64,000 nucleotides of DNA. Origin: Methylomicrobium lacus_A (lineage in GTDB: Bacteria; Pseudomonadota; Gammaproteobacteria; Methylococcales; Methylomonadaceae). The stretch spans positions 4,302,860 to 4,366,859 of the forward strand of contig NZ_CP169217.1 of assembly GCF_041897535.1 (NCBI RefSeq). Direction: 5' to 3'. The notes beneath the pieces are model-generated. The model was not told the origin of the DNA and searched no databases. It worked only from the letters and a program-made list of their open reading frames with translations. Position numbers and translations under genes: made by a program. This document shows, piece by piece, positions 27,086 through 34,721 of this stretch; the stretch's first letter is position 1; every line of letters starts with the position of its first letter.

Positions 27086-27131
27086 TTGACCTAAGGTCCA
27101 ATAGCGAGGCCTGTTCGTGCAGGAATACAAT
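27086..27131 (+). promoter_or_regulatory. Repeated palindromic box plus -10, upstream of lipoprotein gene
   Basis: TTGACCTAAGGTCCAATAG (27086-27104) followed, 24 bp after GTCCAA, by TACAAT (27126-27131). Spacing is identical to the copies at 6204 and 29020. A GATTA element 24 bp beyond the hexamer start is also shared. An IS4 element ends one target-duplication length upstream. Transcription would begin near 27138, which excludes the ATG at 27130 as the lipoprotein start. Confidence 0.6.
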
Positions 27132-27168
27132 GATAAATTATAGCTTTAAGATTATGGAAACCATTAAA

Positions 27169-27873
27169 ATGAAAAAAGTATCAACCAACCTCTTTTACCT
27201 ATGCGTTGTACTGCTAAGCACCGGCTGTGCCTCAACCTATGTCACGACGAGCCCGGAATTGGCCCCCGTCACCACAAGCCCGGGATTCGCCAGCGTTACC
27301 GGAAGCCCAGGATTGGCGACGGCCGAACAGTTGCCAAGACCCAACCAGATCTGGGTCTATGACTTTGTGCCGACATCTTCAGCCAGTGCCTCCCTGCAAG
27401 CTGAAATTGGCAGAGAAATTGCCGGCGGTATAGTCAGCGGCATCCGTCAAATGGGACTGCCGGCTGATCCGGGTTCGCCGACAACAAAGATGCAGATCAA
27501 CGATATTGTGCTGAAGGGCAAGATTGTTTCGATGGATGAGGGGAGTACTGCGGAGCGTGTCGCCATTGGTTTTGGTTCCGGTGCATCGGAGTTGAAGGTG
27601 CAGGTCGAAGGCTATCAAGTGACCCCGCAAGGACTCAGAAGCGTGGGGGGCGGTACCGGCGATGCAAGCGGCAGCAAAGCCCCAGGCGCGGCTCTGGGTG
27701 CTATCGGTGCAATCGCCACCGGCAATCCTGCCGGGCTGATTATCAGCACAGGCATGAAGGTCTATGGCGAAGAGAGCGGTAGCAGCAAAGTCGAAGGCAG
27801 AACCGAACAAATTGTTGAGGAAATCACTGAAAGACTAAGAACCCGATTTCAGCAGGAAGGTTGGATTCAGTAA
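27169..27873 (+). CDS. DUF4410-like lipoprotein
   Basis: 234 residues. A signal peptide ends in the lipobox STGC. A short repeated Thr/Ser/Pro linker follows (TTSPELAPVTTSPGFASVTGSPGL), then a domain with WVYDFVPTSS, KMQINDIVLKGKIVSMDEGS and ELKVQVEGYQVTPQGL that fits DUF4410 lipoproteins. A Gly/Ala-rich hydrophobic stretch lies near residue 180. The start at 27169 is preferred because the promoter -10 at 27126-27131 places the transcript start beyond the first in-frame ATG (27130); ATG 27154 is an alternative. Function unknown. Confidence 0.75.
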   Translation: MKKVSTNLFYLCVVLLSTGCASTYVTTSPELAPVTTSPGFASVTGSPGLATAEQLPRPNQIWVYDFVPTSSASASLQAEIGREIAGGIVSGIRQMGLPADPGSPTTKMQINDIVLKGKIVSMDEGSTAERVAIGFGSGASELKVQVEGYQVTPQGLRSVGGGTGDASGSKAPGAALGAIGAIATGNPAGLIISTGMKVYGEESGSSKVEGRTEQIVEEITERLRTRFQQEGWIQ

Positions 27874-27967
27874 TCCTTATGAGCCGGAATCAGCTAAGGA
27901 AGCGTTGAACAAGCCAGAAGCCTAACCGATCGTGGCTAAGGTCTGCTAATAACAGAAGGGGACGAAT

Positions 27968-28930
27968 TTGAGGTTTCCGTGTTTACAGTTATTGCCATCC
28001 CGCTTCGCCGGACTTGCCGCGTTGGCGACTCTGGTCATAATGTCATCTTCGGTTCGCGCTGCGGATATCGAACCCCGATCCTATTCCAACATCCCTGTCG
28101 GAGTCAATTTTCTGATTGCCGGATATTCCTATACCCAAGGCAATGTGTCATTTGCACCTTCGGTGCCGATCGAAAACGGTAAGATGGAAATTCACAGCAG
28201 CGTTTTTGCCTATGTCCGTTCGCTCGATCTGTGGGGAAAATCCGGCAAGGTTGACATCATCATCCCCCAGGCCTGGATGTCGGGAAAGGCGGATTTTTTG
28301 GGGCAACCAAGGCCCCGGCAAACCTCGGGTTTTACCGATCCCTTGTTTCGTTTGTACGTGAACCTTTTCGGTGCCCCGGCCCTGTCGATGAAAGAATTCG
28401 CCAGTTACCAGCAGGACACGATTATCGGCGCCAGCCTGGCGGTGATTCCGCCGGGAGGGCGATACGAGTCGCAGAAGATCGTCAATATCGGCACCCATCG
28501 TTGGGCAATCAAGCCCGAAATCGGCATTTCCAAGGCGTGGGGGGCATGGACTGCCGAGTTCGCTGCCGGGGTATTTGTTTTTACCGATAACGACGCTCAG
28601 TTTGTGCCTGTCTCTCCAAAACAGGGAGTGAACGTGCAACTGCAACAGTCGCCGCTTTATAACTTCCAAGGGCATTTGATATATAGTTTCGGACACGGTA
28701 TGTGGGGGGCAATAGATGCCAATTATTACACCGGCGCGCGTACCACACTGAACGATAAAGTCACTGATACCCTTCAACAGAATTGGCGCGTTGGGGGTAC
28801 GCTTTCATTTTCGGTTAATCGGCAGAACTCCATCAAGATTTTCGGCAATACGGTTGTTCACGCACGAACCGGCAGCTTTTTCGACACGATCGGAATTGCC
28901 TGGCAGTACCGTTGGGGAGAAGGATTTTAG
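27968..28930 (+). CDS. MetA-pathway/outer-membrane transporter-like protein
   Basis: 320 residues with a signal peptide (AALATLVIMSSSVRA) and a beta-barrel-like mature part. It opens DIEPRSYSNIPVGVNFLIAGYSYTQGNV, the start seen in the 'MetA-pathway of phenol degradation' (PF13557-like) outer-membrane family, and closes with an aromatic terminal strand (IGIAWQYRWGEGF). Such proteins are thought to be channels for hydrophobic or aromatic compounds. The start is a TTG at 27968 with AAGGGG upstream. It follows the DUF4410 lipoprotein by 94 bp. Confidence 0.75.
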   Translation: MRFPCLQLLPSRFAGLAALATLVIMSSSVRAADIEPRSYSNIPVGVNFLIAGYSYTQGNVSFAPSVPIENGKMEIHSSVFAYVRSLDLWGKSGKVDIIIPQAWMSGKADFLGQPRPRQTSGFTDPLFRLYVNLFGAPALSMKEFASYQQDTIIGASLAVIPPGGRYESQKIVNIGTHRWAIKPEIGISKAWGAWTAEFAAGVFVFTDNDAQFVPVSPKQGVNVQLQQSPLYNFQGHLIYSFGHGMWGAIDANYYTGARTTLNDKVTDTLQQNWRVGGTLSFSVNRQNSIKIFGNTVVHARTGSFFDTIGIAWQYRWGEGF

Positions 28931-29019
28931 GGTTGCTGCCGAGACCCCGATTTTCCTAATTTTGTAGACATCTTAAAAAAATAGGTGTCTTCGCACTAGG
29001 CAATGCTTCATCCCGGGTC

Positions 29020-29065
29020 TTGACCTAAAGTCCAATAGCGCAATCTGCTTGCGCAGCAATAGAAT
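29020..29065 (+). promoter_or_regulatory. Repeated palindromic box plus -10, upstream of DUF2092 operon
   Basis: TTGACCTAAAGTCCAATAG (29020-29038), a 24-bp gap after GTCCAA, and TAGAAT (29060-29065). The leader from 29084 (GATTAACTAATCCGTCTTC) closely matches that at 6269 at the same distance from the -10, so promoter and leader are homologous as a block. The remaining 331-bp intergenic region (28931-29261) shows no gene. Confidence 0.6.
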
Positions 29066-29261
29066 GATTGCTTCGGATTTTGAGATTAACTAATCCGTCT
29101 TCAGACGAATCATAAATAAGACTCATGTTTCGATCTATCGAATTTAAAGGGAAGGGGCTTGTTTTTCTGTTTGATTTTGATATCGAGTTGCGAATACCGT
29201 GCAATTTTGGCCGGGTATTCGGCCGGTAATTTTTTTGTTCTCACCAAGAGGAGAGTTAACC

Positions 29262-30122
29262 ATGAAAAAATATAGTTGGAGCTTAAAACGCTCTGTTCTG
29301 TGTGCGATAGCACCGTTGATCATGGTGGGCTGCGCAGAGGAACAAGCGGCAATCCGGCCACAACCCACCGCAGCCCTTACTTCGGCGACTGTGGCGGTGG
29401 CCGAAATGGAGCGCGATCCCAAAAAAATACTCATGAGCATGGCCGAGTTTCTGGCCAAGACCCCGCGTTTCAGCGTGAACCTGACGGGCAGCTTCGAAGT
29501 GCTCCAGGAATCGGGTCAGAAGATCGAATTCGGCGAGAGCAGGAGGATCACCGTGAGCCGGCCCAATGGGCTTCGGGTAGAGGTGGAACATAGCGACGGC
29601 GAGAAGCATCTCGTCCTGTACGACGGCAAGACGATTACGACGTATACCCCGACCCAGAATGTCTATGCGCAAGTTTCCAAACCCGGGGGCATTGACGAGG
29701 CAGTCACCTATTTCCTGAAGGATCTGCATATGCGGCTGCCGCTTGCCGCACTCCTGCTCAGCCGGCTTCCGGCCGAACTCGAAAATCGGACGCAGGCGCT
29801 CGACTATGTAGAGAAAGACGTGATTCATGGGACACCGGTCCACCACCTGGCGGGACGTACCGAAACGGTAGATTATCAGGTCTGGGTCCCGGCTGGCGCC
29901 CAGCCGTTGCCGCTCCGCGTGGTGTTGACCTACAAGAACGCGGAGGGGCAGCCGGCGTTCAGAGCGGTATTTTCCGATTGGAATCTTGCGCCCGCCATTC
30001 AGGATAACCTGTTCGTGTTCACTCCACCCGAAGGGGCACGGAAGATTGCCTTCCTCGCACAGTTGCCCCAAGTCGCGCTTGAGGGCCCTAAAAAAACAGT
30101 ACAAACCGGAGGAAAGAAATGA
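29262..30122 (+). CDS. DUF2092 family lipoprotein
   Basis: 286 residues. A lipoprotein signal ends in MVGC (about residue 24). The mature part shows the DUF2092 pattern: MSMAEFLAKTPRFSVNLTGSFEVLQESGQKIEFGE, RPNGLRVEVE, LVLYDGKTITTYTPTQNVYA, and a late PLRVVLTYKNAEGQPAF. These proteins resemble LolA/LolB-like lipid-binding folds, but no activity is proven. The start at 29262 has GAGGAGAG 6 bp upstream; an earlier in-frame ATG at 29199 gives no signal peptide. Its stop overlaps the next gene's start (ATGA), so the two are translationally coupled. Confidence 0.8.
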   Translation: MKKYSWSLKRSVLCAIAPLIMVGCAEEQAAIRPQPTAALTSATVAVAEMERDPKKILMSMAEFLAKTPRFSVNLTGSFEVLQESGQKIEFGESRRITVSRPNGLRVEVEHSDGEKHLVLYDGKTITTYTPTQNVYAQVSKPGGIDEAVTYFLKDLHMRLPLAALLLSRLPAELENRTQALDYVEKDVIHGTPVHHLAGRTETVDYQVWVPAGAQPLPLRVVLTYKNAEGQPAFRAVFSDWNLAPAIQDNLFVFTPPEGARKIAFLAQLPQVALEGPKKTVQTGGKK

Positions 30123-30982
30123 ATACCAAACCCTACTTTATCGTTACGGCTATGACGGCCACGATCGTTTTACTCATAGGAACCGTCGATGATGCTGCCG
30201 CCCGTGGCCGTGGAGGCGGCGGGGGCGGAGGCGGTTTCTCCGGTGGCGGAGGAGGCGCGAGGGGCGGTTTCTCCGGTGGCGGCGGGGGAGGCGCAAGGAG
30301 TGGCTTTTCCGGTGGAGGCGGTGCTGGCGGCGGGTTTTCCCGTAGCGGGGCCGCCGCAAGCGGCAGCTTCTCGTCCGGCGCGGGACAATACGGATCGAGA
30401 AGTGCCGGAAGTTCGGCGGCCTCCGCGTCCAGAGCGTCTGGCCGATCGCAGACCGCTCAGACCGCTTCCACGAACCGTGCAACGACCCAGCAAGGCCGCC
30501 AAACGACTTCGACGGCGAATCAGGCCCAGCGGCAGCAATACTCGAATCAAAACGTTGAGGAGCGCCAAGAAGGATACACTGCCAGGACTGCCACGCGCCA
30601 AGAAGGTTACACAGATCGGACGCAAGCGAGGCAGCAAACCGCGCAGTCTTACCACGGCGGAGGGTATTACCCGCCACAGTCTGGACATTACGACGATAAC
30701 AACTGGGACGATGGCGAAGTCGCCGCCGTGGCAATCGGCGCAGCCGCCCTGGGCGCGATGGGAGGCTACGCGGCCGGCCAGTCAACCTCCACGACAACAA
30801 CAGCCCCCTCGACAGTCGTCTATGCGCCGCCGCCATCGGGTTCCGCAAGTCTGCCATGCACTCCCAACACGGCTGTTGTTGACGGCGTAACTTATTATCA
30901 GTGCGGTTCTACCTGGTATACCCAGGCATACGGTAATGCGGGTGTCGTTTATTCACCGGTAGCTCCGCCGCCCGGATATTAG
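30119..30982 (+). CDS. Glycine-rich exported protein paired with DUF2092 lipoprotein
   Basis: 287 residues. Signal peptide (TATIVLLIGTVDDAAA), then a low-complexity Gly/Ser/Arg region of about 60 residues with repeated GGFSGGGGGAR units, then a Gln/Thr/Ser/Arg-rich stretch. A Gly/Ala hydrophobic patch (VAAVAIGAAALGAMGGYAAG) precedes the C-terminal domain PNTAVVDGVTYYQCGSTWYTQAYG. That last motif is common to small periplasmic proteins encoded beside DUF2092 genes. Its ATG overlaps the upstream stop. Likely periplasmic or surface-associated; function unknown. Confidence 0.75.
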   Translation: MNTKPYFIVTAMTATIVLLIGTVDDAAARGRGGGGGGGGFSGGGGGARGGFSGGGGGGARSGFSGGGGAGGGFSRSGAAASGSFSSGAGQYGSRSAGSSAASASRASGRSQTAQTASTNRATTQQGRQTTSTANQAQRQQYSNQNVEERQEGYTARTATRQEGYTDRTQARQQTAQSYHGGGYYPPQSGHYDDNNWDDGEVAAVAIGAAALGAMGGYAAGQSTSTTTTAPSTVVYAPPPSGSASLPCTPNTAVVDGVTYYQCGSTWYTQAYGNAGVVYSPVAPPPGY

Positions 30983-31116
30983 CCAAGAAACGGGGCGGGC
31001 AGTTGCAATATTGATCCCAAAGATCGCGTCAGGGTTTCTAACGAGGCCAGCCCTTGTCAGGGAGATAGATAGCGGCTTAAACCATAACCCATAACTTACA
31101 GAGTAGGAAAATAACC

Positions 31117-31596
31117 ATGAAACACACATCTTTATCATTCACAATGGGTGCAAGCATCCTGTTACTCACCTCCACATTTTCACCCGGTGTTTCTGCGCTC
31201 ACGATAACCCCCATGCAGGGACAAACGCCGGATCAGATCCAAAGGGATCAGGCTGATTGCACTTCAATCGCACAACAGTCTGCCGGTTCGCAAACCCAGC
31301 CAGCCGCTCCTACTGGCGGCCGAGCGAGGGGGGCGGCCGTAGGCGCGATGGCGGGTGCGGGAAAGGCGGAGGCGCAAGGGCGGCAACACGGAGCCTATGG
31401 CAATGTGAACGACGACATCAAGCAAGAATACCGTCAAAACGAAGCCAAATCGGCCGCTGCCGCCGGAGTTGTTGTCGGTGGAGCCAAACAAAGGCACGAT
31501 CGCCGCGAGGCATCGCAACAAAGCGCTACGTCGTCTCAAGCATTTGATCAAGCGTATAGTTCATGCTTGATGGGGCGGGGTTACAGTGTCCAATGA
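31117..31596 (+). CDS. Glycine-zipper exported protein
   Basis: 159 residues with a signal peptide (ILLLTSTFSPGVSA). The mature protein has TPDQIQRDQADCTSIAQQSAG, two short Ala/Gly zipper segments (RGAAVGAMAGAG and AAAAGVVVGGA) and a C-terminal AFDQAYSSCLMGRGYSV, the pattern of YMGG/glycine-zipper proteins with one conserved Cys at each end. Probably envelope-located. It lies 134 bp after the Gly-rich protein gene and is followed by a hairpin terminator. Confidence 0.7.
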   Translation: MKHTSLSFTMGASILLLTSTFSPGVSALTITPMQGQTPDQIQRDQADCTSIAQQSAGSQTQPAAPTGGRARGAAVGAMAGAGKAEAQGRQHGAYGNVNDDIKQEYRQNEAKSAAAAGVVVGGAKQRHDRREASQQSATSSQAFDQAYSSCLMGRGYSVQ

Positions 31597-31621
31597 TGGG
31601 GCTGTAACTCTATCTTGAGCC

Positions 31622-31649
31622 GGGCGGGGGTTGAAAATCCCGTCCTTTT
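31622..31649 (+). terminator. Rho-independent terminator
   Basis: GGGCGGG and CCCGTCC (one G-U pair) form a stem around a 10-nt loop and are followed by TTTT. It lies 25 bp after the stop of the glycine-zipper gene. Confidence 0.55.
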
Positions 31650-31721
31650 GAAGCTGATGACGGATGGAGGACAGAGGATTTTCGATCATGGCAGAGAGGT
31701 ATCCGAAAGCTACGAACACAT

Positions 31722-31765
31722 TAGACCAAAGTCCAGTATCTCTGACGCACCAAACCCGCTAAAGT
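31722..31765 (+). promoter_or_regulatory. Repeated palindromic box plus -10, upstream of receiver protein
   Basis: TAGACCAAAGTCCAGTA (31722-31738), then TAAAGT at 31760-31765, a 23-bp gap after GTCCAG. It is a more diverged copy of the box seen at 6204, 27086, 29020 and 50006. The -10 lies only about 10 bp before the ATG at 31775, so the transcript would be nearly leaderless, which weakens this copy. Confidence 0.45.
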
Positions 31766-31774
31766 GACGCCACG

Positions 31775-32152
31775 ATGAAAACTGATAAGGCTGTTATAGC
31801 CGTCATAGATGATGAGGAGTCCGTTTGCAAAGGTCTTGAGCGGTTGTTGCGTTCCGCAGGGCTTACCGCAAAAACATTCCTTAGCGGCCCCGATTTCCTG
31901 CGGTTCCTGGAAACTGGCCGGCCGGACTGCGTCGTGCTCGATCTGAATATGATGCCGATGAACGGCTTTGCGGTTTTGGAACAACTTGCGCTGAATCGTT
32001 CGAAATTGCCGGTGATTGTAATCACCGGCAATGATAGCGAAGAAGCCTACGGACTCGCCATGAATAACGGCATTGTCGCATATTTGCGCAAGCCGGTTGA
32101 CGGGCAGGTTTTACTGAATGCCATCGATGAGGCTGTCGGGTGTAGAAAGTAA
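31775..32152 (+). CDS. Single-domain response regulator (FixJ-type receiver)
   Basis: 125 residues, a lone receiver domain: acidic pair D12-D13, phospho-acceptor D56 in VVLDLNM, Thr in VITGND and the conserved Lys in LRKPVDG. No output domain follows. The sequence is closest to receivers of FixJ/NarL-type regulators such as those at 47277 and 58858. It could be a phosphate sink or act by protein contact. It sits immediately behind a copy of the repeated promoter box and 383 bp before the sterol genes. Confidence 0.85.
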   Translation: MKTDKAVIAVIDDEESVCKGLERLLRSAGLTAKTFLSGPDFLRFLETGRPDCVVLDLNMMPMNGFAVLEQLALNRSKLPVIVITGNDSEEAYGLAMNNGIVAYLRKPVDGQVLLNAIDEAVGCRK

Positions 32153-32534
32153 ACCGTCGCAAGCTGCTTTATCGCGGCGGATCGCTGGTTTTCTATGCAA
32201 ATCGATAGGATAAGTTCCAGTGAGTGGATTAGAAATTTTAATTGATTGAACGGTATGAATTTGCTTCTATAAGCAAATACCAACAGAACTTAGCCGGACA
32301 CAGTATAATGACTCATTCCGCACTTCGGAGTTGAATCCGCGCTTTTTTGTTTCAAGAGCTTCGAAATATAAACCTGGATTTCCGAAAACTGGGTTCGAAT
32401 TGTTTTGGCCGGAATACCCAATTGCTAAATGCCTATGATGTTTTTTTAGAGAGCTTATTAGTGGGTGTCATGAATTCGAACTCTTCAGCTTACTCCATGG
32501 CTCCATTCTGAATGTCACACCATCGGTTAAAATT
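32153..32534 (+). other. Intergenic region before the sterol genes
   Basis: No gene of normal length. It contains TATAAT at 32304-32309 without a matching -35, and a small TTTGCTT/AAGCAAA hairpin (32260-32277). A 13-codon ATG frame at 32470-32511 has weak support. This stretch should hold the promoter of the sdm-bst genes. Confidence 0.4.
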
Positions 32535-33551
32535 ATGACTAAAGGCATCACGCTGGTTACAGGAGCCACAGGACACCTTGGCGCCAACCTGGTTCGCCGT
32601 CTGCTTGCCGATGGGGAACAAGTGCGGGTGATGATGCATTCCGAACGCGACAATGGGGCACTCGCTGGCCTCGATGTGGAGCGCGTGGTTGCCGACCTTC
32701 GCAGCCGTGAGGCGGTTTTCGCGGCGGTGCGCGGTTGCGCCCGCGTTTACCATTGCGCCGCTCTGGTTTCGACGATCGAAGGAAACGCGAAACATAAGCG
32801 CGAACTATTCGAGACCAACGTTCGCGGTACCATCCATGTCCTGCAGGCGGCCAGGTACCATGGCGTCGACAAGGCGGTGGTGTCGGGATCGTTGAGCGCC
32901 ACCGGCTACGAGCCCGGCCGTTCCAGCCACGAAGGCATGCCGTTCTATCCTTTCGATCGCCATCTGCCCTACGGCTTCACCAAGCATCTGACCGAGCATG
33001 AATGTCTCAAAGCCCACGCCGACGGCCTGAACGTGGTGGTCGCGACTTCCTGCGCGATCATCGGCCCCCACGATTATGCGCCCTCGCGGATGGGTCGCGT
33101 ACTGATCGATTATGCTCACGGCAATCTGCGCGCCTACATTCCCGGAGGCTTCGAATTCGTATCCGGCCGCGATATTGCCGAAGGGCATGTTTTAGCGATG
33201 CGGTATGGGCGTTCCGGGCAGAAATACATTATTGGTACCGCCTACGCCAGCGTGGATGATTTGATGGCGCTGTACCGAGAAGTCACCGGCCGCCCATTGC
33301 CTCGGCTGCGCATGCCGCCGTTGTTGATGGCCGCTCTGGCCGAGGTAACCGACAAGACCTGGTATCGGCTGTTTCCGAACCTGCCCCGGCGCTTCACGCC
33401 GGCGGCGGTGCGCCTGCTGCAGATGCGCCGGCAGGCGGACCACGACAAGGCCAAACAAGAATTGGGCTACCAGTCCACCCCATTGTCCCAAGCGGTGCGG
33501 GAAGCTTACGAAGATTTCGTGCGCAGGGGCTTAATCGTCCCGGGCAAGTAA
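32535..33551 (+). CDS. sdmB: Sterol C-4 demethylation dehydrogenase/reductase (SdmB-like)
   Basis: 338 residues, an extended short-chain dehydrogenase of the 3beta-HSD type. The NAD(P) motif GATGHLG is at residues 10-16. The catalytic triad is Ser in VSGSLSATGY and Y146/K150 in YGFTK. In Methylococcus capsulatus SdmB works with the Rieske oxygenase SdmA to remove one C-4 methyl from sterols; pairing with an sdmA-like gene 44 bp downstream and position in a sterol locus support the same role. It would handle the 3-hydroxy/3-keto and decarboxylation steps. No ribosome binding site is obvious at the ATG. A generic epimerase would be the alternative if context were ignored. Confidence 0.8.
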   Translation: MTKGITLVTGATGHLGANLVRRLLADGEQVRVMMHSERDNGALAGLDVERVVADLRSREAVFAAVRGCARVYHCAALVSTIEGNAKHKRELFETNVRGTIHVLQAARYHGVDKAVVSGSLSATGYEPGRSSHEGMPFYPFDRHLPYGFTKHLTEHECLKAHADGLNVVVATSCAIIGPHDYAPSRMGRVLIDYAHGNLRAYIPGGFEFVSGRDIAEGHVLAMRYGRSGQKYIIGTAYASVDDLMALYREVTGRPLPRLRMPPLLMAALAEVTDKTWYRLFPNLPRRFTPAAVRLLQMRRQADHDKAKQELGYQSTPLSQAVREAYEDFVRRGLIVPGK

Positions 33552-33595
33552 AGTACCAACGCATCCCTGCTTAACCGCGAATCGGAGTTCCGAAG

Positions 33596-34702
33596 ATGAA
33601 CAACACACAGACAATAACTCCGCCCCCCGCCTTTGCGGAAGCCAAGACTTCCCGGCAAAAGGCACGTGCCGCCGGCATGGACCCTGATCGCTGGTACGTG
33701 GTGGAATACGACGGCGCCGTAAAAAAAGGCCAGGTGAAGGAGGTCATTTTCTGGAATACCCCCATTGCCCTTTATCGAGGCGAAGACGGTGAACTCGCGG
33801 CCATGCAGAACCGCTGCGCGCACCGCCAGCTCAAGCTCAGCCAGGGCGCGGTGGACAAGTGCAGTTTGCGCTGCGCCTATCATGGCTGGGCCTACAATAG
33901 GGAAGGCTGGCTGGAGGACTACTCCCACGACAGCTTCGGCAAGCCGCTGATCAAGAAACGGCTGCGGACTTATCCGGTGCAAGTCCGCTACGGCCTGATC
34001 TGGCTTTTCCCAGGCGATTCGGAGCTGGCCGCCGAGCACAAGATACCGGAAATACCCGAACTCACCGGGAATAACACGTGGGCCAGCTTTGCCGTGGATT
34101 ACACCTGGCAGACGCATCATTCGATGGTGATGGAGAATATCTGCGATTTCTCCCATGCCTTCCTGCACCGCAAATACAAGCCTTTCATCGATGCCAAACT
34201 GACTCATCACGAAGCCGATGACGATCGGGTTTACCTGACCTATGATACCTATATGGCCGGCGGCCGGATTTCCGGGCTTTTCGTTGACCGCAACCGGGTC
34301 AATACCCGCTTGATCGAATTGTGCTACGAGTACCCCTACCAATGGACCAACACCGGCGACAGCATCAAGAACTGGTCGTTCATGCTTCCGATCAACGAGC
34401 GGACCACCCGGGTATTTTTCCTGTTTTATTTCGATGCGCTGACGATTCCGCTGCTTTCGATCAAAACCCCGAAGTGGCTGACCCAGATGGTGCTGAATAT
34501 TGCCAAGCTGCTGGTGTTCAGGCCCATACTCGATCAGGACGGTGTCGCCCTGGAAGCCGAGATGTTAAGCTATGAAAGCTACTGGAATGCGCCGCCCATA
34601 GAGCTGAACCCGGTAGTGCCGATGTTCCAGCGTCTTAGTGCGCGCAAGTGGGAGGAATATCTGGCCCGTAAGGAGGCGGCGCAGGCTGCTTCAGCGGATT
34701 GA
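33596..34702 (+). CDS. sdmA: Rieske sterol C-4 demethylase oxygenase (SdmA-like)
   Basis: 368 residues. The Rieske [2Fe-2S] ligands are C74-x-H76 and C93-x2-H96 (CAHRQ and CAYHGW). The mononuclear iron ligands are probably D184, H187 and H191 in NICDFSHAFLHRKY; the H-x3-H spacing is one residue shorter than in many Rieske oxygenases. In M. capsulatus SdmA oxidises a C-4 methyl to a carboxyl group, replacing the unrelated eukaryotic SMO/ERG25 enzyme. It would need a ferredoxin/reductase partner, not seen here unless the CYP51-linked ferredoxin serves. CGGAG lies 8 bp before the ATG. It lies between the SdmB-like gene and the bst transport genes. Confidence 0.85.
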   Translation: MNNTQTITPPPAFAEAKTSRQKARAAGMDPDRWYVVEYDGAVKKGQVKEVIFWNTPIALYRGEDGELAAMQNRCAHRQLKLSQGAVDKCSLRCAYHGWAYNREGWLEDYSHDSFGKPLIKKRLRTYPVQVRYGLIWLFPGDSELAAEHKIPEIPELTGNNTWASFAVDYTWQTHHSMVMENICDFSHAFLHRKYKPFIDAKLTHHEADDDRVYLTYDTYMAGGRISGLFVDRNRVNTRLIELCYEYPYQWTNTGDSIKNWSFMLPINERTTRVFFLFYFDALTIPLLSIKTPKWLTQMVLNIAKLLVFRPILDQDGVALEAEMLSYESYWNAPPIELNPVVPMFQRLSARKWEEYLARKEAAQAASAD

Positions 34703-34721
34703 TTAACAACATTTCTGATTA

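Noticed and set aside
32470..32511. 13-codon ATG frame before sdmB as a possible leader peptide
   Set aside because: No ribosome binding site, no coupling to sdmB and no attenuator-like hairpin after it.
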